A stretch of DNA of 64,000 nucleotides, taken from positions 124,001 to 188,000 of the forward strand of contig NZ_WVHT01000001.1 in assembly GCF_009834875.1 (NCBI RefSeq). Reading direction: 5' to 3'. The stretch's first letter is position 1. Every line of letters starts with the position of its first letter. The DNA is from Hufsiella arboris. GTDB taxonomy: Bacteria; Bacteroidota; Bacteroidia; Sphingobacteriales; Sphingobacteriaceae. Below the pieces are notes generated by a model, which did no database searches, was not told the DNA's origin, and saw nothing but the letters and a program-made list of their open reading frames with translations. Both the position numbers and the translations under genes were made by a program. This document shows positions 26,789-35,652 of the stretch, piece by piece.

Positions 26789-26863
26789 ATTCTATTGAGA
26801 TACTGTACAAAAATAGTTAACTCAATAACGTGCAGGAAACGGAATTGGTAAATACCTGTAAAA

Positions 26864-27754
26864 TCAATTGACCTTATGCTTCTTATTGATTAAAAGACCG
26901 AGCTTTATGCCGCCGGTTATACCAAGTCCGCTGTTTTCATTGGTAATAAGTCCGTAATGATAACCGGGTTCCGAGTAATATTCGTTGTCGGTATTGGAAT
27001 CCTGGTTATCAATCGCGTAACCAACACCTCCATAAATATCAAGCGTAAGCAGCTCGCCTAAAATCCACTGCTTCCCGAGATTTAAGATCAAGCCGCCAAA
27101 TGCTACCGTTTCTTTAGTTGGTCCGATAGATGAAGTAGCGTCTTTGTTAAGGTATGCAATAACGTTTTGGCTATATACGCCGGAAATGATTTCAGGCTTC
27201 GCATAAAATCCCTGTAAAACGTGCGTGTATTTGGTGCCGCCGCGGACGAAGTCTGGCAATCGCATAAATTTGTACCCGCCGTTGAGATAAACGCCTGCTG
27301 CGTTTTTATGAATCGTTTGGGAGCTATTAGTCGCCGGATCATAATATTCAATCTTCTCCTGTTTTCCTAAACCAATAATTCCAAGGCCAATCTCATATGA
27401 TCTTCCCGGTCTTATACTGTGTTCGAAATTGAGCTGAGTATAGCCCAAAAGCGGCGACAGGAAATTAATTTTAATCGCGCTCTTCGCCTGATCCGCATAG
27501 AGAGCGGGGTCTTTGAGACTACTTTGGTAAATCTCCGTCCGTCCGTCTTTGTAAACAATCTTAATTAACTGGTCTCTATCTACAGCGTAAGCAGGGCCGT
27601 CCGGATCAGAAAATAGCTTGTACTTAACTTCTCCGGTGCCGACCTCCAAAACTTTTACTTCTACAACTTCGCCACCTTTTTTATAAAGCTTATCCTGCGA
27701 GTAAGCAATTAGTGAAGTAAACAATGTGAATAAGGAAAGGTAAATTGTCTTCAT
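26864..27754 (-). CDS. Secreted protein of unknown function, outer-membrane-like
   Basis: 296 residues with a signal peptide (KTIYLSLFTLFTSLIAYS, cleavage before QDKLYK). Residues 20-75 form a short N-terminal domain (LYKKGGEVVEVKVLEVGTGE ... IVYKDGRTEIY) common in exported Bacteroidota proteins. The rest alternates strand-like segments with aromatic residues (INFLSPLLGYTQLNFEHSI; VYLNGGYKFM), suggesting a small outer-membrane barrel. Function not recognised. Confidence 0.65.
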   Translation of the reverse strand: MKTIYLSLFTLFTSLIAYSQDKLYKKGGEVVEVKVLEVGTGEVKYKLFSDPDGPAYAVDRDQLIKIVYKDGRTEIYQSSLKDPALYADQAKSAIKINFLSPLLGYTQLNFEHSIRPGRSYEIGLGIIGLGKQEKIEYYDPATNSSQTIHKNAAGVYLNGGYKFMRLPDFVRGGTKYTHVLQGFYAKPEIISGVYSQNVIAYLNKDATSSIGPTKETVAFGGLILNLGKQWILGELLTLDIYGGVGYAIDNQDSNTDNEYYSEPGYHYGLITNENSGLGITGGIKLGLLINKKHKVN

Positions 27755-27824
27755 ATTAAACTGAAAATAAGAACTTAAATTAAGAATACGATTTTAAAAT
27801 GATTCCGGCTTTGTACAAAAAATA

Positions 27825-27848
27825 AAAGCATCCCTATCGGGATGCTTT
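27825..27848 (-). terminator. Rho-independent terminator of the xylose symporter/isomerase unit
   Basis: On the minus strand AAAGCATCCC, loop GATA, GGGATGCTTT, then a T-rich tail. It starts 28 bases after the symporter stop codon. Confidence 0.85.
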
Positions 27849-27875
27849 CGAGGTATAAGTGGAGAATTAAAGTGC

Positions 27876-29543
27876 TTACCAGTAAATTGTATATAAAACA
27901 GTTAGTAACACGCCAATAACAATGGCGCCAATCGCGAAGCCAGGGGTTGTCTTGAACATTTTAGTGTCAACCTCCAAACCATGTGAGCGGGTTCCTTTAC
28001 TGTTTTCGATCATACTAATGATATACATACCAATGATACAGAAAACAAATACGAAGCCCATGCGGTCAAGGAAAGGTATTTCATAAACTCCGTTAACCGG
28101 CACGGCAAATCCGAATGGTGCAAGGAAAGACAGATCCATCATGCCAGGCAGGAATTTCAGGAAAAGCGAAGCGATAAAACCGCCGATAGTTGCGAACAAC
28201 GCTGCGTTCGAAGTAGCTTTTTTCCAGAAGAAACCCAGAATGAACATCGCGAAAATACCAGGAGAAACGAATCCGGTATACTCCTGGATATATTGGAAAC
28301 CACCTTTTTTATCGATACCCAGGTGAGGCGCGATTACAACTCCTAAAATCATTGCTACAACAACTGAAATTTTTCCTGTATTAACGAGGGCCTTCTCATT
28401 TGCATCCGGCTTGATCACTTTTTTGAAAATATCTAAGGTAAAGATCGTCGCGATACTGTTCGCCTTACCGGCAAGTGATGCTACCACCGCTGCGGTTAAA
28501 GCAGCAAATGATAAGCCTTTCAATCCGGCAGGCAGTAAGTTCAGCAGAACCGGGTATGCCCTGTCCGGATTTACTTCGCCACCCTGTATCATTTCGCTCT
28601 GGAATCCGCCTTCTTTGTACAGAACGTAAGCAGCGATACCAGGGATTACCACGATGATCGGCATCAGGAGCTTCAGGAAAGCAGCAAATAAAATACCTCC
28701 GCGAGCGGTTGGTAAATCTGCACCCAATGCCCGTTGTGTGATGTACTGGTTACAACCCCAGTAGTTTAAGTTCACGATCCACATACCACCAACCAGCAGG
28801 GTTAAACCCGGAAGATCAATATAGTTAGGATTATCCTTTTTGAAAATCATGTGGAAATGCTCATTGGCATGCGTTGTCATCAGGCTAAATCCATTTAACA
28901 CGCCTGTTGTCCCGTAATGTTCCGCAACAAGGTTTAATGCCAGGTAAGTTGTAGCTAAACCTCCAAGTATTAAGAAGAACACCTGGATAACGTCGGTATA
29001 ACCGATAACCTTCATACCTCCCAGTGTAATGATGATCGCAAAAATTGCAATCGCATACATACAGAAAGTAAGATTAAAGCCCGAAATCGCACTCACCGCA
29101 AGCGCACCTAAATATAAAATAGACGTCAGGTTGACCACTACGTAAAGCAGTAACCAGAAAACAGCCATGATCATCGCGACAGTTCCGTTATAGCGTTGGC
29201 TAAGAAACTGTGGCATGGTGTATATCTTATTCTTTAAATAAACGGGAATAAAAAACACCGCAACGATAACCAGCGTTGCCGCTGCCATCCATTCGTAGGT
29301 TGCGATGGCAAGGCCCATTTTAAAGCCCGAACCACTCATCCCGATAAATTGCTCGGCTGAAATGTTTGAAGCGATAAGTGATGCGCCGATAGCCCACCAG
29401 GTTAATGATCCTTCTGCAAGGAAATAATCGTGGGAACCGCTGGCCTGCGATTTTTTCTTGTTATAAATCCACAGTCCGTAGAACGAAACGATGAGGAAAT
29501 AGATCAGGAAAACAATGTAGTCTTTCGTGTCAAGAGTCTTCAT
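27876..29543 (-). CDS. Sodium/sugar symporter of the SSS family (vSGLT-like), probably for xylose
   Basis: A 555-residue transporter with about 14 membrane helices. It follows Vibrio vSGLT closely along its length: WWAIGASLIASNISAEQFIG, LAIATYEWMAAATL, VVNLTSILYLGALA, YTDVIQVFFLILGG, VAGKANSIATIFT and FQYIQEYTGFVSPGI. The conserved Asn, Gln and Tyr residues of the galactose site in vSGLT fall in matching segments. The gene lies 74 bases after xylA and ends at a strong terminator, so D-xylose with sodium is the probable substrate. Inner membrane. Confidence 0.9.
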   Translation of the reverse strand: MKTLDTKDYIVFLIYFLIVSFYGLWIYNKKKSQASGSHDYFLAEGSLTWWAIGASLIASNISAEQFIGMSGSGFKMGLAIATYEWMAAATLVIVAVFFIPVYLKNKIYTMPQFLSQRYNGTVAMIMAVFWLLLYVVVNLTSILYLGALAVSAISGFNLTFCMYAIAIFAIIITLGGMKVIGYTDVIQVFFLILGGLATTYLALNLVAEHYGTTGVLNGFSLMTTHANEHFHMIFKKDNPNYIDLPGLTLLVGGMWIVNLNYWGCNQYITQRALGADLPTARGGILFAAFLKLLMPIIVVIPGIAAYVLYKEGGFQSEMIQGGEVNPDRAYPVLLNLLPAGLKGLSFAALTAAVVASLAGKANSIATIFTLDIFKKVIKPDANEKALVNTGKISVVVAMILGVVIAPHLGIDKKGGFQYIQEYTGFVSPGIFAMFILGFFWKKATSNAALFATIGGFIASLFLKFLPGMMDLSFLAPFGFAVPVNGVYEIPFLDRMGFVFVFCIIGMYIISMIENSKGTRSHGLEVDTKMFKTTPGFAIGAIVIGVLLTVLYTIYW

Positions 29544-29617
29544 TTATAATTAGTTTTTTAGATTTAGGTTTAACGGGGTTTGAAAAACCGTCCTAAAATA
29601 ACCAAATCTATTTATTA

Positions 29618-30949
29618 TCAAATAAATCTGTTAATAAGATTTTCGAGGTACTCCTGTTTGCCGCTGATTACCGCTGGTTCGCCTTTTTCAATTGCGTAGT
29701 CCCTTAAGTGTTCTAATGACAATTTACCGTCTTCAAACTCTTTCCCTTTACCACTGTCGAACGATGAATAACGTTCTTCGCGAATCTTTCTGTAATCGGA
29801 TTGTTGCAGGATATTGTCGGCAATTACCAACGAACGCGCGAAATTATCCATTCCACCAACATGCGCATAGAACAGGTCAGCCGGATCAGTTGAATTTCTG
29901 CGAATCTTAGCGTCGAAATTCACACCACCGCCTTGCAAGCCGCCGCCTTCAAGGATGATCAGTTGCGATTCAACCAGTTCGTTCAAATCATTCGGGAACT
30001 GATCGGTATCCCAGCCATTCTGATTATCTCCGCGGTTTGCGTCGATCGAACCCAGTAAGCCGGCATCAACTGCTACCTGCAACTCATGCTGGAATGTATG
30101 ACCAGCCAAAGTAGCATGGTTTACCTCGAGGTTTAGTTTAAAATCGTTCAATAATTCATATTGCCTTAAGAAGCCGATCACCGTCGCAGCGTCATAATCA
30201 TATTGATGCTTCGTTGGCTCACATGGTTTTGGCTCGATAAAGAATGTCCCTTTGAACCCTTGCTTGCGGGCATAATCCTTCGCTGCGTGTAAAAATTTCG
30301 CAAGGTGCTCCTGCTCGCGTTTCATGTTAGTGTTCAGCAAACTCATATAGCCTTCGCGACCACCCCAGAAGACATAATTTTCGCCGCCTAAGGCAATCGT
30401 CGCATCTAATGCTGCTTTAACCTGCGCCGCGCCGTGTGCCAGCACATGAAAATCAGGATTTGTTGAAGCGCCATTCATATACCGGCGATGAGAGAAGAGA
30501 TTTGCCGTGCCCCACAGCAGCTTTACGCCGCTGTCAGCTTGTTTTTGCTTTGCATAGTCAACTAAAGCCTGCAGGCGGCGCTCGTTTTCTACAACATCGT
30601 TTCCGTAGTCAACTACGTCCACATCATGGAAACAATAAAACGGGATGTTCATCTTGGTGATGAATTCAAACGCCGCGTCCATCTTATCTTTCGCACGCTC
30701 TACCGCGTCAGCTTTCGTATCCCATGGAAAAATATGGGTTGGCCCGCCAAACGGATCTGACCCGTTTCCACAGAACGAATGCCAGTAAGCACAGGCGAAC
30801 CTGAAGTGTTCCTTCATCGTTTTTCCGGCTATCACCCGGTTTTCATCGTACCAGCGAAAAGCAAGCGGATTGTTGCTTTCCAATCCTTCGAATTGAATTT
30901 GAGAGATGCCTTTAAAATATTCAGTCTCTCCGGTTACAATTTTTGACAT
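29618..30949 (-). CDS. xylA: D-xylose isomerase
   Basis: Interconverts D-xylose and D-xylulose with two divalent metals. The 443-residue class II enzyme shows FCFHDVDV-type metal and substrate loops ([14 protein letters not shown]), [52 protein letters not shown] and [19 protein letters not shown], all diagnostic of bacterial xylose isomerases. Length is standard. Preceded by a 380-base gap from xylB, so it may have its own promoter, and followed by the symporter. Confidence 0.97.
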   Translation of the reverse strand: MSKIVTGETEYFKGISQIQFEGLESNNPLAFRWYDENRVIAGKTMKEHFRFACAYWHSFCGNGSDPFGGPTHIFPWDTKADAVERAKDKMDAAFEFITKMNIPFYCFHDVDVVDYGNDVVENERRLQALVDYAKQKQADSGVKLLWGTANLFSHRRYMNGASTNPDFHVLAHGAAQVKAALDATIALGGENYVFWGGREGYMSLLNTNMKREQEHLAKFLHAAKDYARKQGFKGTFFIEPKPCEPTKHQYDYDAATVIGFLRQYELLNDFKLNLEVNHATLAGHTFQHELQVAVDAGLLGSIDANRGDNQNGWDTDQFPNDLNELVESQLIILEGGGLQGGGVNFDAKIRRNSTDPADLFYAHVGGMDNFARSLVIADNILQQSDYRKIREERYSSFDSGKGKEFEDGKLSLEHLRDYAIEKGEPAVISGKQEYLENLINRFI

Positions 30950-31329
30950 AGTATGTTGATTTATTTTTTTGATTTGTAGATTATGATTTAGCTTTTGGCT
31001 TGAACAGCGTGATTAACGGTCTCCACAGTTCAATAATTAAAATTTATAGCTCTTTCACCTATGAAAAGAATATTAATTTGAAAAGCACCTGCAGCATTTC
31101 ATTGGATCTTTAGCCGGGCTTTACGCTCATACTGCTCAGGCATTAATCACCGGGCCGGTATCCGCTTCAATCCCGTTTATCTCACAGAGGACATCCAAAT
31201 TACGCTCGTCAACCTGTTTTCTCTGCATCATTGCACTCCCTAACTTACCGACTTTTTTAACCTCTATTTTCGTCTTTCGGACTTACCGACTTCCTGTATT
31301 CCAAACTCCCCAATTCCCCTTCCCCAACT
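30950..31329. other. Intergenic stretch between xylB and xylA
   Basis: About 380 bases. It contains two copies of CTTACCGACTT (about 31241-31289) and a C-rich run (CTCCCCAATTCCCCTTCCCC) that recalls the G-rich repeat after the SDR gene. A minus-strand 31-codon frame at 31136-31231 (MMQRKQVDERNLDVLC ... GPVINA) looks protein-like but is unproven. Confidence 0.4.
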
Positions 31330-32811
31330 CTACCCAGCATCCAACTGCTTAAGTAACAACGCCTTCCATTCCTGGTAAACCGGTTCGTATTCGCCGGTAA
31401 TTGTTGGTTCGATAATCTTCAGGCACTTCGTATTGTCAAAAGCGGTCGATTCAGATAATAAACCCGCCCCTATACCTGCACCAAATGCTGCGCCGACGCT
31501 GCCGTCGTTCTCATACAACTCTACCGGAACTCCAGTTGAATTGACGAAAGCCTCTGTAAAAAGGTCGCTTAAAAAAAGGTTCGCTCTTCCGGCTTTTATA
31601 ACGGCCGGACTCATACCGTTTTCACGCATTATGTCCAATCCGTAACGAAATGCAAATGCAATTCCCTCCTGCACAGCGCGGAAAATATGCGCATGCGTGT
31701 GTGTATTCAGGTCGATGTTATGAAAATGGACTCCAACCTGCCGGTTGTTCAGCATACGCTCTGCACCATTACCGAAAGGCAGTATTCTTAAACCTTTGCT
31801 GCCTACCGGGATCGTTTGGCCCTCCTCGTTCATTTGGTGGTAGGAGATGTTGGCGCCAAATATATTTTTTGCCCAGCGATTCAAAATACCTGTTCCGTTT
31901 ATGCAAAGAAGCACCCCGATACTTGGTTTTTCCGTTGAATAATTGACATGTGCGAAAGAATTCACCCGCGATTCCTTGTCATAAGTAAGCTGATCGCTAA
32001 CTCCGTAAATCACGCCTGATGTTCCAGCTGTCGCCGCCACCTCCCCAGGTTTTAGAACATTCAACGAAAGCGCATTATTAGGCTGATCACCCGACTTATA
32101 AGTAACCGGGATACCGGCCTTCAGGCCAAGAGAGGCGGCTATTTCCGCTGTAACATAGCCATGTTCGGAAAACACAGGTTTAACTTCCGGGATAAGCTTT
32201 TTGTCAAACGCATAAGTGTTAAAGACATCCTCCGAAAGGCTTTTTTCCTGAAAATCCCAAAATACGCCTTCTGATAAGGAGGATACAGAACTTGTTATAT
32301 TGCCGGTCAGTTTCATAGCAATAAAATCGCCCGGAAGCATTATTTTATCGATCTTTTCGTATAATTCCGGTTCATTCTGTTTAACCCATGCCAGCTTCGA
32401 TGCGGTAAAATTTCCCGGAGAATTAAGCAGATGAGTCAGGCATTTCTCGTGTCCGATGCTGTCAAAAGCATTCTCGCCGATCTCGACTGCACGGCTGTCG
32501 CACCAGATAATCGAATCACGCAAAACTGCCTGAGCTTTATCGACTACAACCAGGCCGTGCATCTGATAAGCTATACCAATAGCTGCAATTTCATGTGGAT
32601 TATACAGACCGTAGGCATTAGCTTTTAAAATAGCTTGCTGCACATGTTCCCACCACATTTCAGGCGACTGCTCGGCCCACCCGGTTTTAAGTGATTTAAT
32701 TTCCGTTTCCTTTTCCGGATATTGAGCAGAAACTATTGTTTTTTGAGTACCAGAGTCAACCACTGAAACTTTGATTGAGGATGTACCGACATCAATTCCT
32801 AATAACAGCAT
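31330..32811 (-). CDS. xylB: Xylulokinase
   Basis: Phosphorylates D-xylulose to xylulose 5-phosphate for the pentose phosphate pathway. The 493-residue FGGY kinase has LGIDVGTSSIKVSVVD (phosphate loop), IGIAYQMHGLVVVD, IIWCDSRAVEIG, TASKLAWVKQNEP, ATAGTSGVIYGV and GSVGAAFGAGIGAG, matching xylulokinases rather than gluconate or glycerol kinases. It is the first gene of the locus, with a clear promoter and an overlapping LacI-type operator directly upstream, divergent from the regulator gene. Confidence 0.94.
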   Translation of the reverse strand: MLLLGIDVGTSSIKVSVVDSGTQKTIVSAQYPEKETEIKSLKTGWAEQSPEMWWEHVQQAILKANAYGLYNPHEIAAIGIAYQMHGLVVVDKAQAVLRDSIIWCDSRAVEIGENAFDSIGHEKCLTHLLNSPGNFTASKLAWVKQNEPELYEKIDKIMLPGDFIAMKLTGNITSSVSSLSEGVFWDFQEKSLSEDVFNTYAFDKKLIPEVKPVFSEHGYVTAEIAASLGLKAGIPVTYKSGDQPNNALSLNVLKPGEVAATAGTSGVIYGVSDQLTYDKESRVNSFAHVNYSTEKPSIGVLLCINGTGILNRWAKNIFGANISYHQMNEEGQTIPVGSKGLRILPFGNGAERMLNNRQVGVHFHNIDLNTHTHAHIFRAVQEGIAFAFRYGLDIMRENGMSPAVIKAGRANLFLSDLFTEAFVNSTGVPVELYENDGSVGAAFGAGIGAGLLSESTAFDNTKCLKIIEPTITGEYEPVYQEWKALLLKQLDAG

Positions 32812-32835
32812 GAGTTTTTAATAAGTGGCTAGTTG

Positions 32836-32849
32836 TGCAATCGTTTGCA
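32836..32849. promoter_or_regulatory. LacI-type operator TGCAATCGTTTGCA
   Basis: A 14-base near-palindrome with the central CG typical of LacI/GalR operators. It abuts the -7 element of the xylB promoter on its downstream side, so a bound regulator would block initiation. It lies 63 bases before the divergent lacI-type gene. Confidence 0.75.
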
Positions 32850-32880
32850 TAAAAGTAGGCCAAAATTTGGTTTTGTCAAA
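32850..32880 (-). promoter_or_regulatory. xylB promoter
   Basis: Minus strand: TTTG (32880-32877), exactly 19 bases, TACTTTTA (32857-32850). This is close to the Bacteroidota TTTG-N19-TAnnTTTG promoter. The start codon is 38 bases further on. Confidence 0.65.
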
Positions 32881-32912
32881 TTTTTATTAAAAATTGTGCA
32901 GAAATAACTCCC

Positions 32913-33935
32913 TTGAGCAGAAAAGTAACCATACATGATATTGCCCGTGAACTTAACACCACGGTTTCAACGGTGTCCAGAGCGCTGAATGATCATCCTG
33001 CGATCAGTACAAATACAAAAACGCTGGTGCGTGACATGGCGAAAAAGCTGAATTATAGCCAAAACAGACTGGCCTCATCACTGCGCTCCGGGAAAACTTA
33101 CAATATCGGCATCCTGATACCTAGCGCCGAGCTTCATTTTTTCGGCTCGGTGGTACACGGCATTGAGAAAGTGCTTAATGAGAACGGTTATAACATTTTA
33201 TTGTATCAATCGGGTGAGCAATATAACCAGGAAGTAAAAGGCGTACAGACTTTCTTACAATCGCAGGTTGATGGAATAATTGCTTCAATCGCGTTTGAAA
33301 CTAAAAACTTCGACCATTTCCTGGAAATAAAAAAGCAGAACAAGCCGCTTGTATTCTTCGACCGTTCAAACAGCGAACTGAAAGTTCCGTCGGTTACTAT
33401 CGACGATTATAAAGGCGGATATATCGCGACTGAACACCTGATCAAACAAGGATACCGGCGCATTGCACATATCTCGGCCAAGCAACGGATAAAGATTTTC
33501 GAAGACCGGCTTCGTGGATATAAAGATGCATTGAAAGCCTATGGCATTGCCGTAAATGAGGACTTAATCGCCTATGGTGACGTTTCGCTCGAATCCGGGA
33601 AAGAATGTACCGCTTTGCTGCTTTCAAAAAAACCCGACGCCATATTCGCGGTGGAAGATTTTACAGCTTTAGGCGCGCTGCAGAAGCTCAAAGAAAGCGG
33701 TGTCGATGTGCCTGGCAAAATTGGCATAATCGGCTTCGCTAATGAAAGTTTCAGTCAGTATGTAACGCCGTCCCTGTCGACAATTGAGCAGCAAACGATA
33801 AAAATGGGTGAAGAAGCAGCCCGCCTGTTCCTGGAATTAGCCGATAAAGAAAAACGCTACGCCAGCGCTCCGAACACCATTGTGCTTGATCCGATTTTGC
33901 TTGCGCGGGAGTCGTCCCGAAGGAAAAAAGCATAA
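32913..33935 (+). CDS. LacI family transcriptional regulator, probable xylose repressor
   Basis: 340 residues. The start is TTG at 32913: the helix-turn-helix (VTIHDIARELNTTVSTVSRA, about residues 4-23) begins right after it and the first in-frame ATG would remove it. The hinge helix follows (KKLNYSQNRLASSLRSG), then a periplasmic-binding-protein-like sugar domain (YNIGILIPSAELHFFGSVVHG; GGYIATEHLIKQGYRRIAHI; AIFAVEDFTALGAL; GIIGFANESFSQYVTPSLST). Divergent to xylB with an operator between them. It may also read the similar operators of the pectin genes, which have no other regulator inside the window. Confidence 0.9.
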   Translation: MSRKVTIHDIARELNTTVSTVSRALNDHPAISTNTKTLVRDMAKKLNYSQNRLASSLRSGKTYNIGILIPSAELHFFGSVVHGIEKVLNENGYNILLYQSGEQYNQEVKGVQTFLQSQVDGIIASIAFETKNFDHFLEIKKQNKPLVFFDRSNSELKVPSVTIDDYKGGYIATEHLIKQGYRRIAHISAKQRIKIFEDRLRGYKDALKAYGIAVNEDLIAYGDVSLESGKECTALLLSKKPDAIFAVEDFTALGALQKLKESGVDVPGKIGIIGFANESFSQYVTPSLSTIEQQTIKMGEEAARLFLELADKEKRYASAPNTIVLDPILLARESSRRKKA

Positions 33936-33962
33936 AAAAACCGGCAATTTCTATCGCCGGTT
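33934..33962 (-). terminator. Terminator between lacI-type gene and the pectin operon
   Basis: Stem AACCGGC (33939-33945) / GCCGGTT (33956-33962). On the minus strand it is followed by a run of seven T, 15 bases after the last gene of the long operon. On the plus strand it directly follows the regulator stop, with a weaker tail. Confidence 0.8.
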
Positions 33963-33977
33963 ATAAATTAATTCAAA

Positions 33978-35603
33978 TCAGAAAATAAACTTGGTGCTCA
34001 AAAATTTTGAATCGCCATCACTCACGATCTCGTTAAACAGATGTTTATTGGCGTCGTTCATTTTTGTCGTGACAAGTGAGCGGATAGAAAACGAACGCAA
34101 TCCATCTACCACAGACAGGGTTCCTTCAGCACTATCTTTCCTGCCGGTGAACGGATAAACATCCGGACCACGCTGGCACTGGCTGTTGATATTAACCCTG
34201 CTTACCAGGTTCACAAACGGATCGATCAAAGACGAAACCTCTTCAGGATCATTACTGAAAATACTCACCTGCATGCCATGTGCCGAGTTAATCTGATACT
34301 CGATCGGTTCCTCGATCGATTCGTAAGGAATTACCGGGATGACCGGACCAAACTGCTCCTCGCGATAAAGTTTCATCCTCTCGTTTACAGGATAAACGAT
34401 TGCAGGAAATATCAGCGATTCGGCCATCTCACCACCATGTTCATTAACAACAGCAGCACCGTTGGCGATCGCGTCATCAATGCATTCCTGTATGTAAGCC
34501 GGTTTGTCAGGTTCGGCAACCGGCGTGATATTAACGCCTTTCACCCAAGGCATATCCATTTTCAAAGCAGCAACGGCATCACTCAATTTTTTCAAAAACT
34601 CATCAGCAACCTGTTTATGCACAAAGATTATCTTTAAAGCTGTGCAACGCTGTCCATTGAAGGACAAAGCGCCCAGAATTGTTTCTTCCACGGCAACTTT
34701 CAGGTCCGCATTGGGCGTAATGATAGCAGCATTTTTTGCATCTAAGCTTAACACCGCCCGAAGTCGGTTCACTTTAGGATGCAATTTTTTTAAATCGTTT
34801 GCAACCTTACTCGAGCCGATCAGTGTGAGCACATTGATCTTGCCCGATTTCATTAACCCAGGAATAATATTAGCCCCCCGCCCGTAAATACTGTTCACTA
34901 CTCCTTTTGGGAACGCTTCCTGAAAAGCTTTCAGCAACGGATAGTGAAGTAATGTACCGTGTTTTGGCGGTTTAAATAATACCGTGTTTCCCATTATGAT
35001 TGCAGGAATCAGCGTAGTATATGTTTCATTTAACGGATAATTGAATGGCCCCATGCAAAGTACAACTCCCAGCGGAGAGCGGCGGATCTGGGCAACTACA
35101 TTTTCGTGGATCTCAAACCGCGATGACTCACGGTCCATATCTTTCAGTGCATCGATCGTTGAGTGAATATATTCGACTGTCCGGTCAAACTCCTTGGTTG
35201 AATCAGCAAACGATTTACCGATCTCCCACATGATGAGTTTCACTACCAGATCTTTTTGTTCGATCATTTTGTAGGTGAATTTCTCAAGACATTTAATGCG
35301 CTGATCGATGCTCATGGTTGGCCATTCGCCGCGACCGCTATCATAAGCCTTGGTTGCAGCTTCAAGAGCTTCCATCGCTTCTGTTTCGGTACATACCGGG
35401 TATGATCCGATAAACTTTCGTTTAAGCCCGTCAGCGGTTTGTACGTAAATCGGCGAAAACACTTCACTAACTCCACCTTCCCACTTTCGCATTTCTCCGT
35501 CGCATAAATATTCTTTTTGATGAATTTCTTGTTCCAAAAGAAATTCCTGCGGAATCTGGCTTTCTTGCACGAAAGACGCCATCAACTGATCAGAAAAACT
35601 CAT
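33978..35603 (-). CDS. NADP-dependent glyceraldehyde-3-phosphate dehydrogenase-like aldehyde dehydrogenase
   Basis: A 541-residue aldehyde dehydrogenase nearest to the non-phosphorylating GapN (ALDH11) branch: GPFNYPLNETYTTLIPAIIM, GNTVLFKPPKHG, the catalytic Cys in FNGQRCTALK (about residue 315), and EEQFGPVIPV. The usual general-base motif ELGGK is replaced by SLDAK (about residue 285), so Asp at a shifted position may take that role. It is last in the pectin operon, after kdgA and the transporter. KdgA releases glyceraldehyde 3-phosphate, so oxidation to 3-phosphoglycerate with NADPH gain is the inferred job. Cytoplasmic. Confidence 0.8.
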   Translation of the reverse strand: MSFSDQLMASFVQESQIPQEFLLEQEIHQKEYLCDGEMRKWEGGVSEVFSPIYVQTADGLKRKFIGSYPVCTETEAMEALEAATKAYDSGRGEWPTMSIDQRIKCLEKFTYKMIEQKDLVVKLIMWEIGKSFADSTKEFDRTVEYIHSTIDALKDMDRESSRFEIHENVVAQIRRSPLGVVLCMGPFNYPLNETYTTLIPAIIMGNTVLFKPPKHGTLLHYPLLKAFQEAFPKGVVNSIYGRGANIIPGLMKSGKINVLTLIGSSKVANDLKKLHPKVNRLRAVLSLDAKNAAIITPNADLKVAVEETILGALSFNGQRCTALKIIFVHKQVADEFLKKLSDAVAALKMDMPWVKGVNITPVAEPDKPAYIQECIDDAIANGAAVVNEHGGEMAESLIFPAIVYPVNERMKLYREEQFGPVIPVIPYESIEEPIEYQINSAHGMQVSIFSNDPEEVSSLIDPFVNLVSRVNINSQCQRGPDVYPFTGRKDSAEGTLSVVDGLRSFSIRSLVTTKMNDANKHLFNEIVSDGDSKFLSTKFIF

Positions 35604-35652
35604 GATGCTATAACTTTTATATATTGAATTGGTTTGTACGGAAATTCCCGTG

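Noticed and set aside
26789-26863. Guanidine riboswitch upstream of the SMR transporter
   Set aside because: Only 75 bases separate it from the preceding gene, and none of the conserved riboswitch motifs are visible.
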